Of a stretch of DNA of 5,828 nt, positions 1 through 5,141 are shown piece after piece. The notes beneath the pieces were generated by a model. It saw only the letters and a list, made by a program, of their open reading frames with translations, did no database searches and was not told where the DNA came from. Within the stretch, counting starts at the first letter, position 1. Every line of letters begins with the position of its first letter. The stretch comes from Ruminococcus sp. (GTDB taxonomy: Bacteria; Bacillota; Clostridia; Oscillospirales; Ruminococcaceae): the NCBI GenBank assembly GCA_017544125.1, contig JAFYET010000305.1, positions 1-5,828 of the forward strand, written 5' to 3'. The translations under genes and the position numbers were made by a program.

Positions 1-636
1 GAGCATCACCTTGCCGAGCTCCAAGCTGAAAGCATCAGCACGCAGGAACTGCCGCAGACTGCCCGCAAAGAACAAAAACACCGACGAGCATAGATCTGAC
101 AGTATAGTCGATAGCATAAAGCCCCGAACGCCAAGCCCCATATTGCTGATAAATATGATGTTGAATATCAGCAGCAGGAGCGTTGTGAATATGCCGTCAA
201 AGGCAAAAAGCCGCAGCTGCTCCTTCGCCCTGACAAACTGCGAGCACTGGGCACGCACACTCGATGTGAAGATGTAAACTATCAAAAGCACCGTGTAGCT
301 TTCAAGGGAAGAGAACAGCGGAATGAAGTGTATAAGCGGCACTACCACCACCATAGGCACAAGCCCCATAAAGGTCATGACCGAGGAGGTGGTGAAGATC
401 TCCGTCTTGTCGTAATTCTTATCAAGCCCGTAGCGTATCACCGCCTCACGCAGTGATAGGGTGAATACGGGTATCAAAAACAAAGCAAGCGTCTCGAGCA
501 GCGTTTTTGTGTAAAGCTGCGGGGGCGCTATGTGCTTTGTGTAAAGGTTGTTGAGCAGCAGTGATATTATCTTTGAGCCGAAGCTGCCGATAGTGAATAT
601 CACCGTGTTAAGCGCAAGGCTTTTGTATTTATCCAT
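1..636 (-). CDS. Polysaccharide flippase-like membrane protein (MOP/Wzx type), N-terminal part, runs off left edge
   Basis: The reverse strand is open from the ATG at 636 to the window edge, giving 212 residues and no stop. The protein starts MDKYKSLALNTVIFTIG and contains about six hydrophobic segments near residues 7-28, 44-61, 84-108, 114-126, 149-165 and 172-191. The stretch LYTKHIAPPQLYTKTLLETL followed by SLREAVIRYGLDK resembles the first two helices and loop of Wzx/RfbX-type O-antigen or teichoic-acid exporters, which flip lipid-linked glycans across the cytoplasmic membrane. Family members are usually 450-500 residues, so about half is present. The ATG overlaps the upstream HAD-VanW stop codon by 8 bp and has only a weak Shine-Dalgarno, so translation is probably coupled. 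The broad family is fairly sure; the substrate is unknown. Confidence 0.82.
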   Translation of the reverse strand, partial: MDKYKSLALNTVIFTIGSFGSKIISLLLNNLYTKHIAPPQLYTKTLLETLALFLIPVFTLSLREAVIRYGLDKNYDKTEIFTTSSVMTFMGLVPMVVVVPLIHFIPLFSSLESYTVLLIVYIFTSSVRAQCSQFVRAKEQLRLFAFDGIFTTLLLLIFNIIFISNMGLGVRGFMLSTILSDLCSSVFLFFAGSLRQFLRADAFSLELGKVML

Positions 637-2008
637 CGTTTCTTATAAGTTCCGGGGGTATGAGTGCGGGGTCAAAAAGCACCTCCGAGTGGTTGTCAAC
701 TATGAGCTTGTGCTCTTTGAGCTCACCCGTCTGCTTATCGTAGGTGTCCTTGTATATCTTCGATATACGGAAGAACTTATCCCCCTCTTTTGCAAAGTGA
801 TGATCCTCCTCGGATATCTCGTATCTGTCGGGGAAAGGCTTCTTTGCTCTTATCTCGCAGTAGAGGTTGTCATCATCGCAGTAGGTGAGCAGCTGTATAT
901 CCTGCTCGGTGTCATTCCTGAAGCGGTAGTCTTCGTAGTTGTAGTTTACCGATGTGCCCGCACTCAGCGGCACTCTTACGCCGCCCTCATCGGGTGCTAA
1001 AGCGTCGGAGTGCATATGGAACTCGGTATCGGTAAGGGGAGTTTGCAGGGCTGTCTTGTGAATGGTGTTTGCCAGGTTGCAAAGCCCGCCGCCAAGCCCC
1101 TTTGTCAGCTTGCCGAGGATTATTACTCTGCCCTCTTTGTAGCCACGCTTTGCGGTGGTGTTGCCCACACGCCTCCAGAAAGAGAAGGTCTCCCCCGGGC
1201 GTATAACGAGCCCGTTTATGCTCTCGCAGGCAAGGCGAATGTTGTGCGCCTTGTTTTCCTGGGTCACGGGGTCGATATCCTTGCCACGCTTTATAAGGTG
1301 CGAGCTGGTAGATGCCAAAAGCACCGGGAACTTTCTCTTGCAGCGCCCACGGGCGTAGGTTATATCTTCACGCATATTGCGTATGTGTTTTAGCATTATG
1401 TTTTTCTTTTCCGAGATAGCGTAGGTGGTGGGGCTTATCTCGCAAAAGAGCTTTCTCTGTTTCTTTGGCATATTATCAGCCCTCTCATTGCCGGCGGTTA
1501 TGCCTGCGCTGTTTCGCTTTTCGACCCTGTATGCCGCAAGCACGCCTTTTTCCATGTATCTTTTAAAGCCTATCCATTTTTCGCCCGGGGCGGGTATAAA
1601 GTGAACGAGTATTGATTGCAGCCCCGCACCGTTGGCACCTATTATGTCAACAAACATCTGGTCGCCTATGACGATAGTCTCAGCCCTGTCTGTGCCCAAG
1701 ATGTCAAGCGCTCTGTCATATCCTGCTTTGTCGGGCTTGTTTGCATCGCACACATAGGGGGTGTCGATGTTCTTTACAAAGCGCAGCACCCTCTCCTCAT
1801 CATTGTCGGTGAGGATAACTGTTCTAAGCCCGATATCGTGCAGCGAAACGAACAGCTGCTCTGCCTCGGGGGTGGCATCATCGCCGTGGTGGACGAGGGT
1901 GTTGTCAAGGTCAAATATTATGCCTCTTATGCCCCGCTCATAAAGCGACTGATAGTCGATATCATATGCGCTTTTTGCATACTCGGTGGGGTAGTATCGC
2001 TCAAACAT
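629..2008 (-). CDS. YqeG-family HAD phosphatase fused to a VanW-family domain
   Basis: This 459-residue protein joins two domains that are normally separate. Residues 1-165 match YqeG-type HAD IIIA phosphatases: opening RYYPTEYAKSAYDIDYQSLY, motif I DLDNT (D33 and D35), motif II at T67, motif III K91 in KPDKAG, and motif IV GDQMFVDIIGAN (D116, D121). YqeG is related to phosphatidylglycerophosphate phosphatases. Residues about 180-459 are a VanW domain, recognised by RKLFCEISP near its start, PGETFSFWRRVG, GLGGGLCNLANTIHKTAL, and HMHSDALAPDEGGVRVPLSAGTSVNYNYEDYRFRN (split here as residues 331-365). VanW is an accessory protein of some vancomycin-resistance clusters, biochemical role unknown. 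No signal peptide is visible. The ATG is preceded by AAGGAG at 7 nt and overlaps the upstream gene by 8 bp. The function is probably envelope-related, but this VanW is not evidence of vancomycin resistance. Confidence 0.9.
   Translation of the reverse strand: MFERYYPTEYAKSAYDIDYQSLYERGIRGIIFDLDNTLVHHGDDATPEAEQLFVSLHDIGLRTVILTDNDEERVLRFVKNIDTPYVCDANKPDKAGYDRALDILGTDRAETIVIGDQMFVDIIGANGAGLQSILVHFIPAPGEKWIGFKRYMEKGVLAAYRVEKRNSAGITAGNERADNMPKKQRKLFCEISPTTYAISEKKNIMLKHIRNMREDITYARGRCKRKFPVLLASTSSHLIKRGKDIDPVTQENKAHNIRLACESINGLVIRPGETFSFWRRVGNTTAKRGYKEGRVIILGKLTKGLGGGLCNLANTIHKTALQTPLTDTEFHMHSDALAPDEGGVRVPLSAGTSVNYNYEDYRFRNDTEQDIQLLTYCDDDNLYCEIRAKKPFPDRYEISEEDHHFAKEGDKFFRISKIYKDTYDKQTGELKEHKLIVDNHSEVLFDPALIPPELIRNDG
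1469..1486 (-). promoter_or_regulatory. Possible internal translation start for a free-standing VanW protein
   Basis: Inside the fused gene, codon 180 is ATG (1471-1469). It is preceded by GAGAGGG (1480-1486) with an 8-nt gap, a reasonable Shine-Dalgarno. The residues that follow, MPKKQRKLFCEISP, look like the natural beginning of short VanW proteins (about 280 residues). A second, VanW-only product is therefore possible. This rests on position and spacing only. Confidence 0.4.
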
Positions 2009-2681
2009 ATGCAGGCTCCTTCATATAGTCAACTACTGTGTCTATCTGCCTGTCAAAGCCCTCGCCGAAGCCGCCCTCAAAGAAAGCGCTGCCAATGGTG
2101 AAATAGCGGGGAGCGGCGGCTTTGAGCTCGTCAAGGCGGGCTGTGCTGTCAACGCTGCCTGCTATGCACACGGGGGCGTTTACTTCCTTGATGAAGCGCC
2201 TTATCAGCTCGCTTGCATCGCCTGTGTAGCGGTAAGCCAGCAGGTCAATGCCGTATGCGCCCTTTCTTATGCACTCGTTTGCATCGGCTATCATCTTGTC
2301 AATGTCGCCGCCAAGCACCGAGGGGCGGTCGTATACCTCGCCCACAAAGGGCATATAACGAATGCCGTGCTCTTTGCAAAGCTCGTTTACCGAGTCAAAG
2401 AACATTGTACCCATAAGCATATCAACGCCGCACTCTACAGCCATCTGTGCGCCTTCGAGGCTCTTTTCCTCGTCATAGGCTATTACCTCGAGGGCTGTCT
2501 TTTTGCCGTGGCTTTTCATGCTTTTGTAAAGCTCTTTCATCTGCGGCAGCGGCAGCGGCTCTTCCTTAAAGCCCCAGTAGGCTGCCGATGTGTCCTTGCA
2601 TTTATCAAATATCTCAGCAGCATCAGCCACTGTTTTGTCGTTGTATGTCAGCATTACTATAAGTGAGGGTGTACCCTCCAT
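2001..2681 (-). CDS. Putative TIM-barrel (phosphate-binding barrel-like) protein, function unassigned
   Basis: The 226-residue soluble protein begins MEGTPSLIVMLTYNDKTV and has an alternating strand-helix pattern: SLIVMLTY (6-13), KTALEVIAY (61-69), VDMLMGTMF (86-94), YMPFVGEV (109-116), YGIDLLAY (143-150), PVCIAGSVDS (170-179), RYFTIGSAFFEGG (192-204). The late pair AGSVDS and IGSAFFEG resembles the strand-7/strand-8 phosphate clamp of HisA/NanE-like ribulose-phosphate-binding barrels. I cannot name the reaction. It is the first gene of a three-gene operon, with a near-perfect ribosome-binding site 4 nt before the ATG, and its last 8 bp overlap the HAD-VanW start. The co-operonic phosphatase, VanW and flippase suggest an envelope or lipid-linked intermediate context, but that is inference. 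Confidence 0.8.
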   Translation of the reverse strand: MEGTPSLIVMLTYNDKTVADAAEIFDKCKDTSAAYWGFKEEPLPLPQMKELYKSMKSHGKKTALEVIAYDEEKSLEGAQMAVECGVDMLMGTMFFDSVNELCKEHGIRYMPFVGEVYDRPSVLGGDIDKMIADANECIRKGAYGIDLLAYRYTGDASELIRRFIKEVNAPVCIAGSVDSTARLDELKAAAPRYFTIGSAFFEGGFGEGFDRQIDTVVDYMKEPAYV

Positions 2682-2685
2682 AAAT

Positions 2686-2694
2686 GATCACCTT
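2686..2694 (-). promoter_or_regulatory. Extended Shine-Dalgarno for the TIM-barrel gene
   Basis: The message carries AAGGTGATC just before ATTT-ATG. It matches nine bases of the extended anti-Shine-Dalgarno complement AAGGAGGTGATC after loss of three bases, an unusually strong site. It decides the start at 2681 over the next in-frame ATG (codon 10), which has no such site. Confidence 0.7.
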
Positions 2695-2723
2695 GTTTCT
2701 TTATACATAATTACACATCTTAC

Positions 2724-2752
2724 ATTATACCACAAGTGTAGATATTTGTCAA
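2724..2752 (-). promoter_or_regulatory. Consensus sigma-A promoter for the TIM-barrel/HAD-VanW/flippase operon
   Basis: Read on the minus strand: -35 TTGACA (2752-2747), a 17-nt spacer, and -10 TATAAT (2729-2724). All twelve bases match consensus at the ideal spacing. Transcription should start near 2717, giving a leader of about 36 nt. No operator-like palindrome was seen over it, which suggests strong, largely constitutive expression. Confidence 0.88.
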
Positions 2753-2792
2753 ATAAAAAGAGATACCGCCGCAAGCGATATCTCTGTTTTTT
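2751..2792 (-). terminator. Intrinsic terminator of the regulator-ZIP transporter unit (sequence is bidirectional)
   Basis: The arms 2759-2769 and 2775-2785 pair as 7 bp (AGAGATA/TATCTCT), one mismatch, then 3 bp, around the loop CGCAA. On the minus strand the stem is followed by TTTTTATTT (2758-2750), a good U-tract. On the plus strand it is followed by G and six T, so it would also stop plus-strand transcription. The U-tract overlaps the -35 of the next operon's promoter (2747-2752), so termination and new initiation are packed together. Confidence 0.8.
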
Positions 2793-2812
2793 CAATATTT
2801 ACTATTCACTGC

Positions 2813-2836
2813 GGCGCAGCAGCCTTATGCTGCGCC
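2813..2836 (-). other. Perfect hairpin enclosing the ZIP transporter stop codon
   Basis: GGCGCAGC (2813-2820) and GCTGCGCC (2829-2836) form a perfect 8-bp GC-rich stem. The 8-nt loop contains the TAA stop codon (2825-2827). No U-tract follows directly; the true terminator lies about 30 bp further on. It may protect the message 3' end or be a remnant of a hairpin repeat. Confidence 0.6.
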
Positions 2837-3607
2837 AACGTCCAGCGCCATCATCAGCGTAAACCCCAGCGAGAACATCACAACGCCGATGTTCGAGTGT
2901 TCGCCCTCGCTCATCTCGGGGATAAGCTCCTCGACCACGACGTATAGCATGGCACCCGCCGCAAAGCTCAGCAGATACGGCATAAGCGGCAGGAAGAATG
3001 ATGCAAAAAGTATGGTGAGCGCCGCCCCCACAGGCTCGACAGCGCCTGATAAAACGCCTAAGAAAAATGCGCTGCGGCGGCTCTTGCCGTGGGCGTGCAG
3101 GGGCATGGAGATTATCGCACCCTCGGGGAAATTCTGTATGGCTATGCCTGCCGCAAGGGCTAACGCCGCCCCCGAGGTCATACCGCCCGAGCCTGAGATG
3201 AAGCCTGCATACACTATGCCTACTGCCATTCCCTCGGGAATGTTGTGAAGCGTCACCGCAAGCACCGTCATGGTGGTGCGGGTAAGGCGTGAGGGGAGAC
3301 CCTCGGCTTTTTCGGCGTTCATGTGCAGGTGGGGGATAACGCTGTCAAGCAGCAGCAAAAACAGCACCCCCGCCCAGAACCCCACCGCCGCAGGGATAAA
3401 TGCGAGCCGTCCCTTGTGTGCCGACATATCAAGTGCGGGTATGATAAGGCTCCACACAGAGGCGGCTGTCATCACCCCCGCCGCAAAGCCCGTAAGCCCA
3501 CGCTGAACGCTCTGCCGAAGCTCACGCCGCATAAAGAACACACAGCCCGAGCCTGCGGCTGTGCCTATAAAGGGCAGCGCCAGCCCTGTTAATACGGCGG
3601 TGTTCAT
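2825..3607 (-). CDS. ZIP-family divalent metal transporter (GufA/ZIP11-like)
   Basis: The 260-residue integral membrane protein is predicted to move divalent metal (Zn, Fe or Mn) into the cytoplasm. The ZIP signature is clear: TLHNIPEGMAVG (residues 119-130, with H121, N122, E125) in one helix and AIQNFPEGAIISMPL (156-170, with N159, E162) in the next, the paired metal-site helices. SGAVEPVGA (187-195, E191) and VVEELIPE (224-231) follow, as in GufA-like members. A cytoplasmic loop near 92-104 holds H93 and H95 (IPHLHMNAE), probably metal-related. About eight hydrophobic segments and the length are normal for the family. The ATG overlaps the regulator's TGA as ATGA, so the two are surely co-expressed and the regulator probably responds to the transported metal. 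Which metal cannot be read from sequence. Confidence 0.92.
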   Translation of the reverse strand: MNTAVLTGLALPFIGTAAGSGCVFFMRRELRQSVQRGLTGFAAGVMTAASVWSLIIPALDMSAHKGRLAFIPAAVGFWAGVLFLLLLDSVIPHLHMNAEKAEGLPSRLTRTTMTVLAVTLHNIPEGMAVGIVYAGFISGSGGMTSGAALALAAGIAIQNFPEGAIISMPLHAHGKSRRSAFFLGVLSGAVEPVGAALTILFASFFLPLMPYLLSFAAGAMLYVVVEELIPEMSEGEHSNIGVVMFSLGFTLMMALDVGAA

Positions 3608-3984
3608 TGCCTGCCGCTTTCCTGATCGAGCACAAAGCTGACTATCTTGTCAAGCGTCTGCTCATCGGTGCCCGAGCTTATGAGCATACTAACTTCCCCT
3701 GCCTTGTCGGGTGTCAGCCCCACTCTCTTTGCAAAGTGATCCTGTAAGATGATGCAGGGGGTGAACAGCCCGTTTGCCTCGGCGATACCCTTGCTCGTCA
3801 GCACTATCTGCCGATACGGCTCTTTTGAGATGAGCCCCTCGTCAAGCAGCTTGCCGCACATCTTGACGGCGCTTGCCTTTGAAACGTGCAGCTTGTCTGC
3901 AATATCCGTAGTCCTCACCCTCTGCCCGCTCTGCCCCAAAAGGTAGACGGTTATAAGGTATTTTTTCTGTTGGTCTGTAAGCAT
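3604..3984 (-). CDS. DtxR/MntR-family transcriptional regulator lacking the usual metal ligands
   Basis: The 126-residue protein has the DtxR/MntR layout: helix 1 KKYLITVYLL (7-16), a helix-turn-helix near 25-46 (TTDIADKLHVSKASAVKM), a wing near 52-66 ending IVLTSKG, and a short C-terminal dimerisation part (72-122) without an SH3-like domain. Aligned from memory with Bacillus subtilis MntR, residues 9-66 match without gaps (shared DIA, KM, KL, YR, VLTSKG). The metal ligands do not match: D8 becomes K8, E11 becomes I11, H77 becomes C77, and the E/C-x-x-E-H motif becomes G96-x-x-S99-M100. It may sense metal differently or be metal-independent. GGAGGG lies 7 nt before the ATG. The likely targets are the GTTAG-N6-CTAAC sites upstream. 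Confidence 0.85.
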   Translation of the reverse strand: MLTDQQKKYLITVYLLGQSGQRVRTTDIADKLHVSKASAVKMCGKLLDEGLISKEPYRQIVLTSKGIAEANGLFTPCIILQDHFAKRVGLTPDKAGEVSMLISSGTDEQTLDKIVSFVLDQESGRQ

Positions 3985-4013
3985 AGTTGTTCCCTCCGTG
4001 AGAGCCTTTTTTT

Positions 4014-4033
4014 AATGCATAATTCATAATGCA
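4014..4033. repeat. Partial ATGCATA heptamer array, 20-bp direct repeat of 4049-4068
   Basis: This 20-bp stretch (heptamers ATGCATA and ATTCATA, then ATGCA) is repeated exactly at 4049-4068. The intervening AGTTTCAG breaks the 7-bp phase. It looks like an older or shorter copy of the left arm of the adjacent element. Confidence 0.7.
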
Positions 4034-4041
4034 AGTTTCAG

Positions 4042-4229
4042 AATGCATAATGCATAATTCATAATGCATAATTAAGGTATCCGCCTGCGGCGGATGGATT
4101 TAAAATACTGAGGGGCGGAAAGATTCTTTCCTTAGCGAACAGTGCCCGGTCATAACCGCCCGAATGGGCATATTGTCGCCCGAAAGGGCGACACCTCAAT
4201 TATGCATTATGCATTATGCATTATGCATT
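4042..4229. mobile_element. MITE-like element with 32-bp terminal inverted repeats built from a 7-bp unit
   Basis: The left arm 4042-4073 (four heptamers, ATGCATA with one ATTCATA variant) and the right arm 4198-4229 (four TATGCAT copies) are inverted repeats of 32 bp with one mismatch. The interior holds perfect hairpins: 4079-4095 (7-bp stem, loop TGC), 4117-4131 (6-bp stem, loop ATT) and 4174-4193 (8-bp stem, loop GAAA on the plus strand). A weaker GCCC/GGGC pair lies at 4158-4169. There is no open reading frame of note, no transposase and no clear target duplication, so mobility is inference. It occupies most of the 471-bp gap between the regulator and the DUF3793 gene, inside the predicted regulator leader. 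Confidence 0.65.
4174..4193 (+). other. GNRA-capped hairpin within the inverted-repeat element
   Basis: TGTCGCCC and GGGCGACA pair as an 8-bp perfect stem around GAAA. A related stretch at 5726-5742 matches 16 of 17 bases; its one change turns the loop from GAAA to GCAA, still a GNRA tetraloop. Confidence 0.6.
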
Positions 4230-4232
4230 ATT

Positions 4233-4262
4233 ATCATACCACCCTTAATTTTCCATTGTCAA
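4233..4262 (-). promoter_or_regulatory. Probable promoter of the regulator-ZIP transporter unit
   Basis: On the minus strand: -35 TTGACA (4262-4257), an 18-nt spacer, and -10 TATGAT (4238-4233). Transcription would begin near 4226, inside the TATGCAT array, giving a leader of about 240 nt that contains the whole inverted-repeat element. The operator-like dyads at 4280-4295 and 4314-4329 lie upstream, at about -54 to -69 and -88 to -103. No better promoter was found closer to the gene. Confidence 0.68.
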
Positions 4263-4279
4263 CAGCTTTTGCCGTGTCG

Positions 4280-4295
4280 GTTAGCATTTTCTAAC
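4280..4295. promoter_or_regulatory. Operator-like dyad A, GTTAG-N6-CTAAC
   Basis: GTTAG (4280-4284), six bases, CTAAC (4291-4295). The half-site centres are 11 bp apart, about one helical turn, as expected for a dimeric winged-helix protein. It lies between the divergent promoters, 17 bp from the minus-strand -35. Confidence 0.65.
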
Positions 4296-4313
4296 TATTG
4301 TACAAATGGGGCG

Positions 4314-4329
4314 GTTAGTTATTGCTAAC
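4314..4329. promoter_or_regulatory. Operator-like dyad B, GTTAG-N6-CTAAC
   Basis: GTTAG (4314-4318), six bases, CTAAC (4325-4329): the same half-sites and spacing as dyad A, starting 34 bp after it. The spacers differ (CATTTT versus TTATTG), so only the half-sites are conserved. Confidence 0.65.
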
Positions 4330-4375
4330 TGTTTGTGCGTTCCTACAAATCTGACGGTGAGGGGCGGCAAAACAC

Positions 4376-4404
4376 TTGACAGAGCGGGGCTTTGCGTGTA
4401 TACT
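4376..4404 (+). promoter_or_regulatory. Strong sigma-A promoter for DUF3793 (and probably flavodoxin)
   Basis: -35 TTGACA (4376-4381), a 17-nt spacer, and -10 TATACT (4399-4404): eleven of twelve consensus bases at ideal spacing. Transcription should start near 4411. The largest palindrome of the region begins about 4 nt later, so a protein bound there would block initiation or early elongation. Confidence 0.85.
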
Positions 4405-4414
4405 GGTTACAGAC

Positions 4415-4432
4415 GGTTAGCGATAGCTAACC
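4415..4432. promoter_or_regulatory. Operator-like dyad C, 18-bp perfect palindrome at the DUF3793 start of transcription
   Basis: GGTTAGC (4415-4421), GATA, GCTAACC (4426-4432). The core is again GTTAG-N6-CTAAC, as in dyads A and B, extended by one perfect pair on each side of every half. The half-site GGTTAGC matches the inner part of DtxR-type boxes, but the spacing is wider than classical DtxR. It occupies about +4 to +21, a repressor position. As RNA it could also form a 7-bp hairpin. Confidence 0.72.
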
Positions 4433-4455
4433 CACACAGAGAAAGGAGCAGCCCT

Positions 4456-5001
4456 ATGTATTCCTTCACCGGTACCGAGCGCCTGCTGGCGTTCCATGCA
4501 GCGCCCACGCTTATGGGCAAAAAGTGCGGCAGCCTGCTGTCATTGCCGGCAGATGAGTGTGACAGGGCTGCATTTGAGCAGAGCATCGACAGCAGCAAAA
4601 CGGCTGTGTGCTTTGCAAACAGGGGAGATGAGCGCAGGCTGGTCTACATCTACGACAAGGCGCTGCTCAAAGCCACCCTCTCGGGCAGCGATGTAAGGGA
4701 TTTCCTTGCAAGATACGGCTATGAGCCGTCATGGGGCGTGGCTGAGTGCCTTGACCGCCTTTGCGAAAGGCTAACCCGGGACGACTTCCCACACGAGGTC
4801 GGTGTGTTTCTCGGCTATCCGCTCGAGGATGTGCGGGGCTTTATCAAAAACTGCGGACAGCGCTGCAAGCTCTGCGGCGTGTGGAAGGTCTATGGCGATG
4901 TTGACAAGGCACGGGCGATGTTTGAGTGCTTTGAGCGGTGCAGGGTTTGTCTGTGCAGGCAGGTCGAGGGCGGCGTGCCGCTTCGGCTGTGCGTAGCGTG
5001 A
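4456..5001 (+). CDS. DUF3793-family protein, cysteine-rich
   Basis: The 181-residue soluble protein matches what I know of DUF3793: LLAFHAAPTLMGKKCGSLLSL near the N-terminus (10-30, with the FHxAPTL motif), a central VYIYDKALL (63-71), FLGYPLEDVRGFI (118-130), and CKLCGVWKVYGDVDKARAMF (137-156). Its function is unknown; these genes are often found next to flavodoxin genes in Clostridia, as here. It has 13 cysteines; C133/C137/C140 and C158/C162/C165 each make CX3CX2C, with C167 and C179 beyond. A redox or metal-binding role is plausible but unproven. The reading frame is open upstream to 4306, but the start chosen is the ATG at 4456: AAAGGAG precedes it at 8 nt, it follows the predicted transcription start, and family similarity begins there. 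Confidence 0.85.
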   Translation: MYSFTGTERLLAFHAAPTLMGKKCGSLLSLPADECDRAAFEQSIDSSKTAVCFANRGDERRLVYIYDKALLKATLSGSDVRDFLARYGYEPSWGVAECLDRLCERLTRDDFPHEVGVFLGYPLEDVRGFIKNCGQRCKLCGVWKVYGDVDKARAMFECFERCRVCLCRQVEGGVPLRLCVA

Positions 5002-5004
5002 ACC

Positions 5005-5040
5005 CCTCCGCCACTTCGTGGCACCTTTCCGGCGGGGAGG
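5005..5040 (+). other. GC-rich stem-loop between DUF3793 and flavodoxin
   Basis: The outer arms CCTCC (5005-5009) and GGAGG (5036-5040) enclose an inner hairpin GCCAC-TTC-GTGGC (5010-5022). There is no U-tract, so it is a weak terminator candidate; it may partly attenuate read-through into flavodoxin or stabilise the DUF3793 message. It resembles a common intergenic repeat style of ruminococcal genomes (recalled, not searched). A further GTGGG/CCCAC pair lies at 5046-5069. Confidence 0.5.
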
Positions 5041-5126
5041 CTTGTGTGGGCGCTTTCGACACACCCCACGCCCCTTCGGATATATGCTAATTCCAACAAC
5101 TTTTTCATATTATGACATTATAATAC

Positions 5127-5132
5127 AGGAGG
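5127..5132 (+). promoter_or_regulatory. Shine-Dalgarno of the flavodoxin gene
   Basis: A perfect AGGAGG sits 9 nt before the ATG at 5142, fixing the start and suggesting strong translation. A TATAAT at 5119-5124 is too close: transcription from it would begin within this site and there is no -35. Expression therefore probably depends on the promoter at 4376 or on a promoter I cannot recognise. Confidence 0.75.
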
Positions 5133-5141
5133 ACATTTTTT

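Noticed and set aside
548..1000. Plus-strand open frame of 150 codons antisense to HAD-VanW
   Set aside because: The minus strand carries clear VanW motifs there. The plus-strand translation has no recognisable domain and begins inside the flippase gene.
629..1471. Vancomycin resistance cluster because of VanW
   Set aside because: There is no vanH/A/X, VanR/S or ligase gene in the window, and short VanW proteins are widespread outside resistance clusters.
3842..4069. Minus-strand frame starting in the heptamer array and overlapping the regulator
   Set aside because: Its N-terminus is translated repeat sequence and its remainder is an alternate frame of the regulator.
3985..4226. Known riboswitch or T-box in the regulator leader
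   Set aside because: No T-box sequence or recognisable aptamer core; the structure is explained by the heptamer inverted repeats and simple hairpins.
4200..4231. CRISPR-like array
   Set aside because: Units are 7 bp and directly abutting with no spacers; the same applies to the arrays at 4043-4070, 5579-5606 and 5806-5828.
4306..4455. N-terminal extension of the DUF3793 frame (50 extra codons, ATG at 4306)
   Set aside because: It crosses operator dyads B and C and the promoter 4376-4404, has no good Shine-Dalgarno, and family similarity begins at 4456 behind AAAGGAG.
4852..4950. Radical-SAM enzyme suggested by CX3CX2C
   Set aside because: The protein is only 181 residues, the motifs are C-terminal, and the rest matches DUF3793; no SAM-binding motifs are visible.
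5119..5124. TATAAT as a flavodoxin -10 element
   Set aside because: Transcription would start in or after AGGAGG, destroying the ribosome-binding site, and no -35 lies 16-18 nt upstream.
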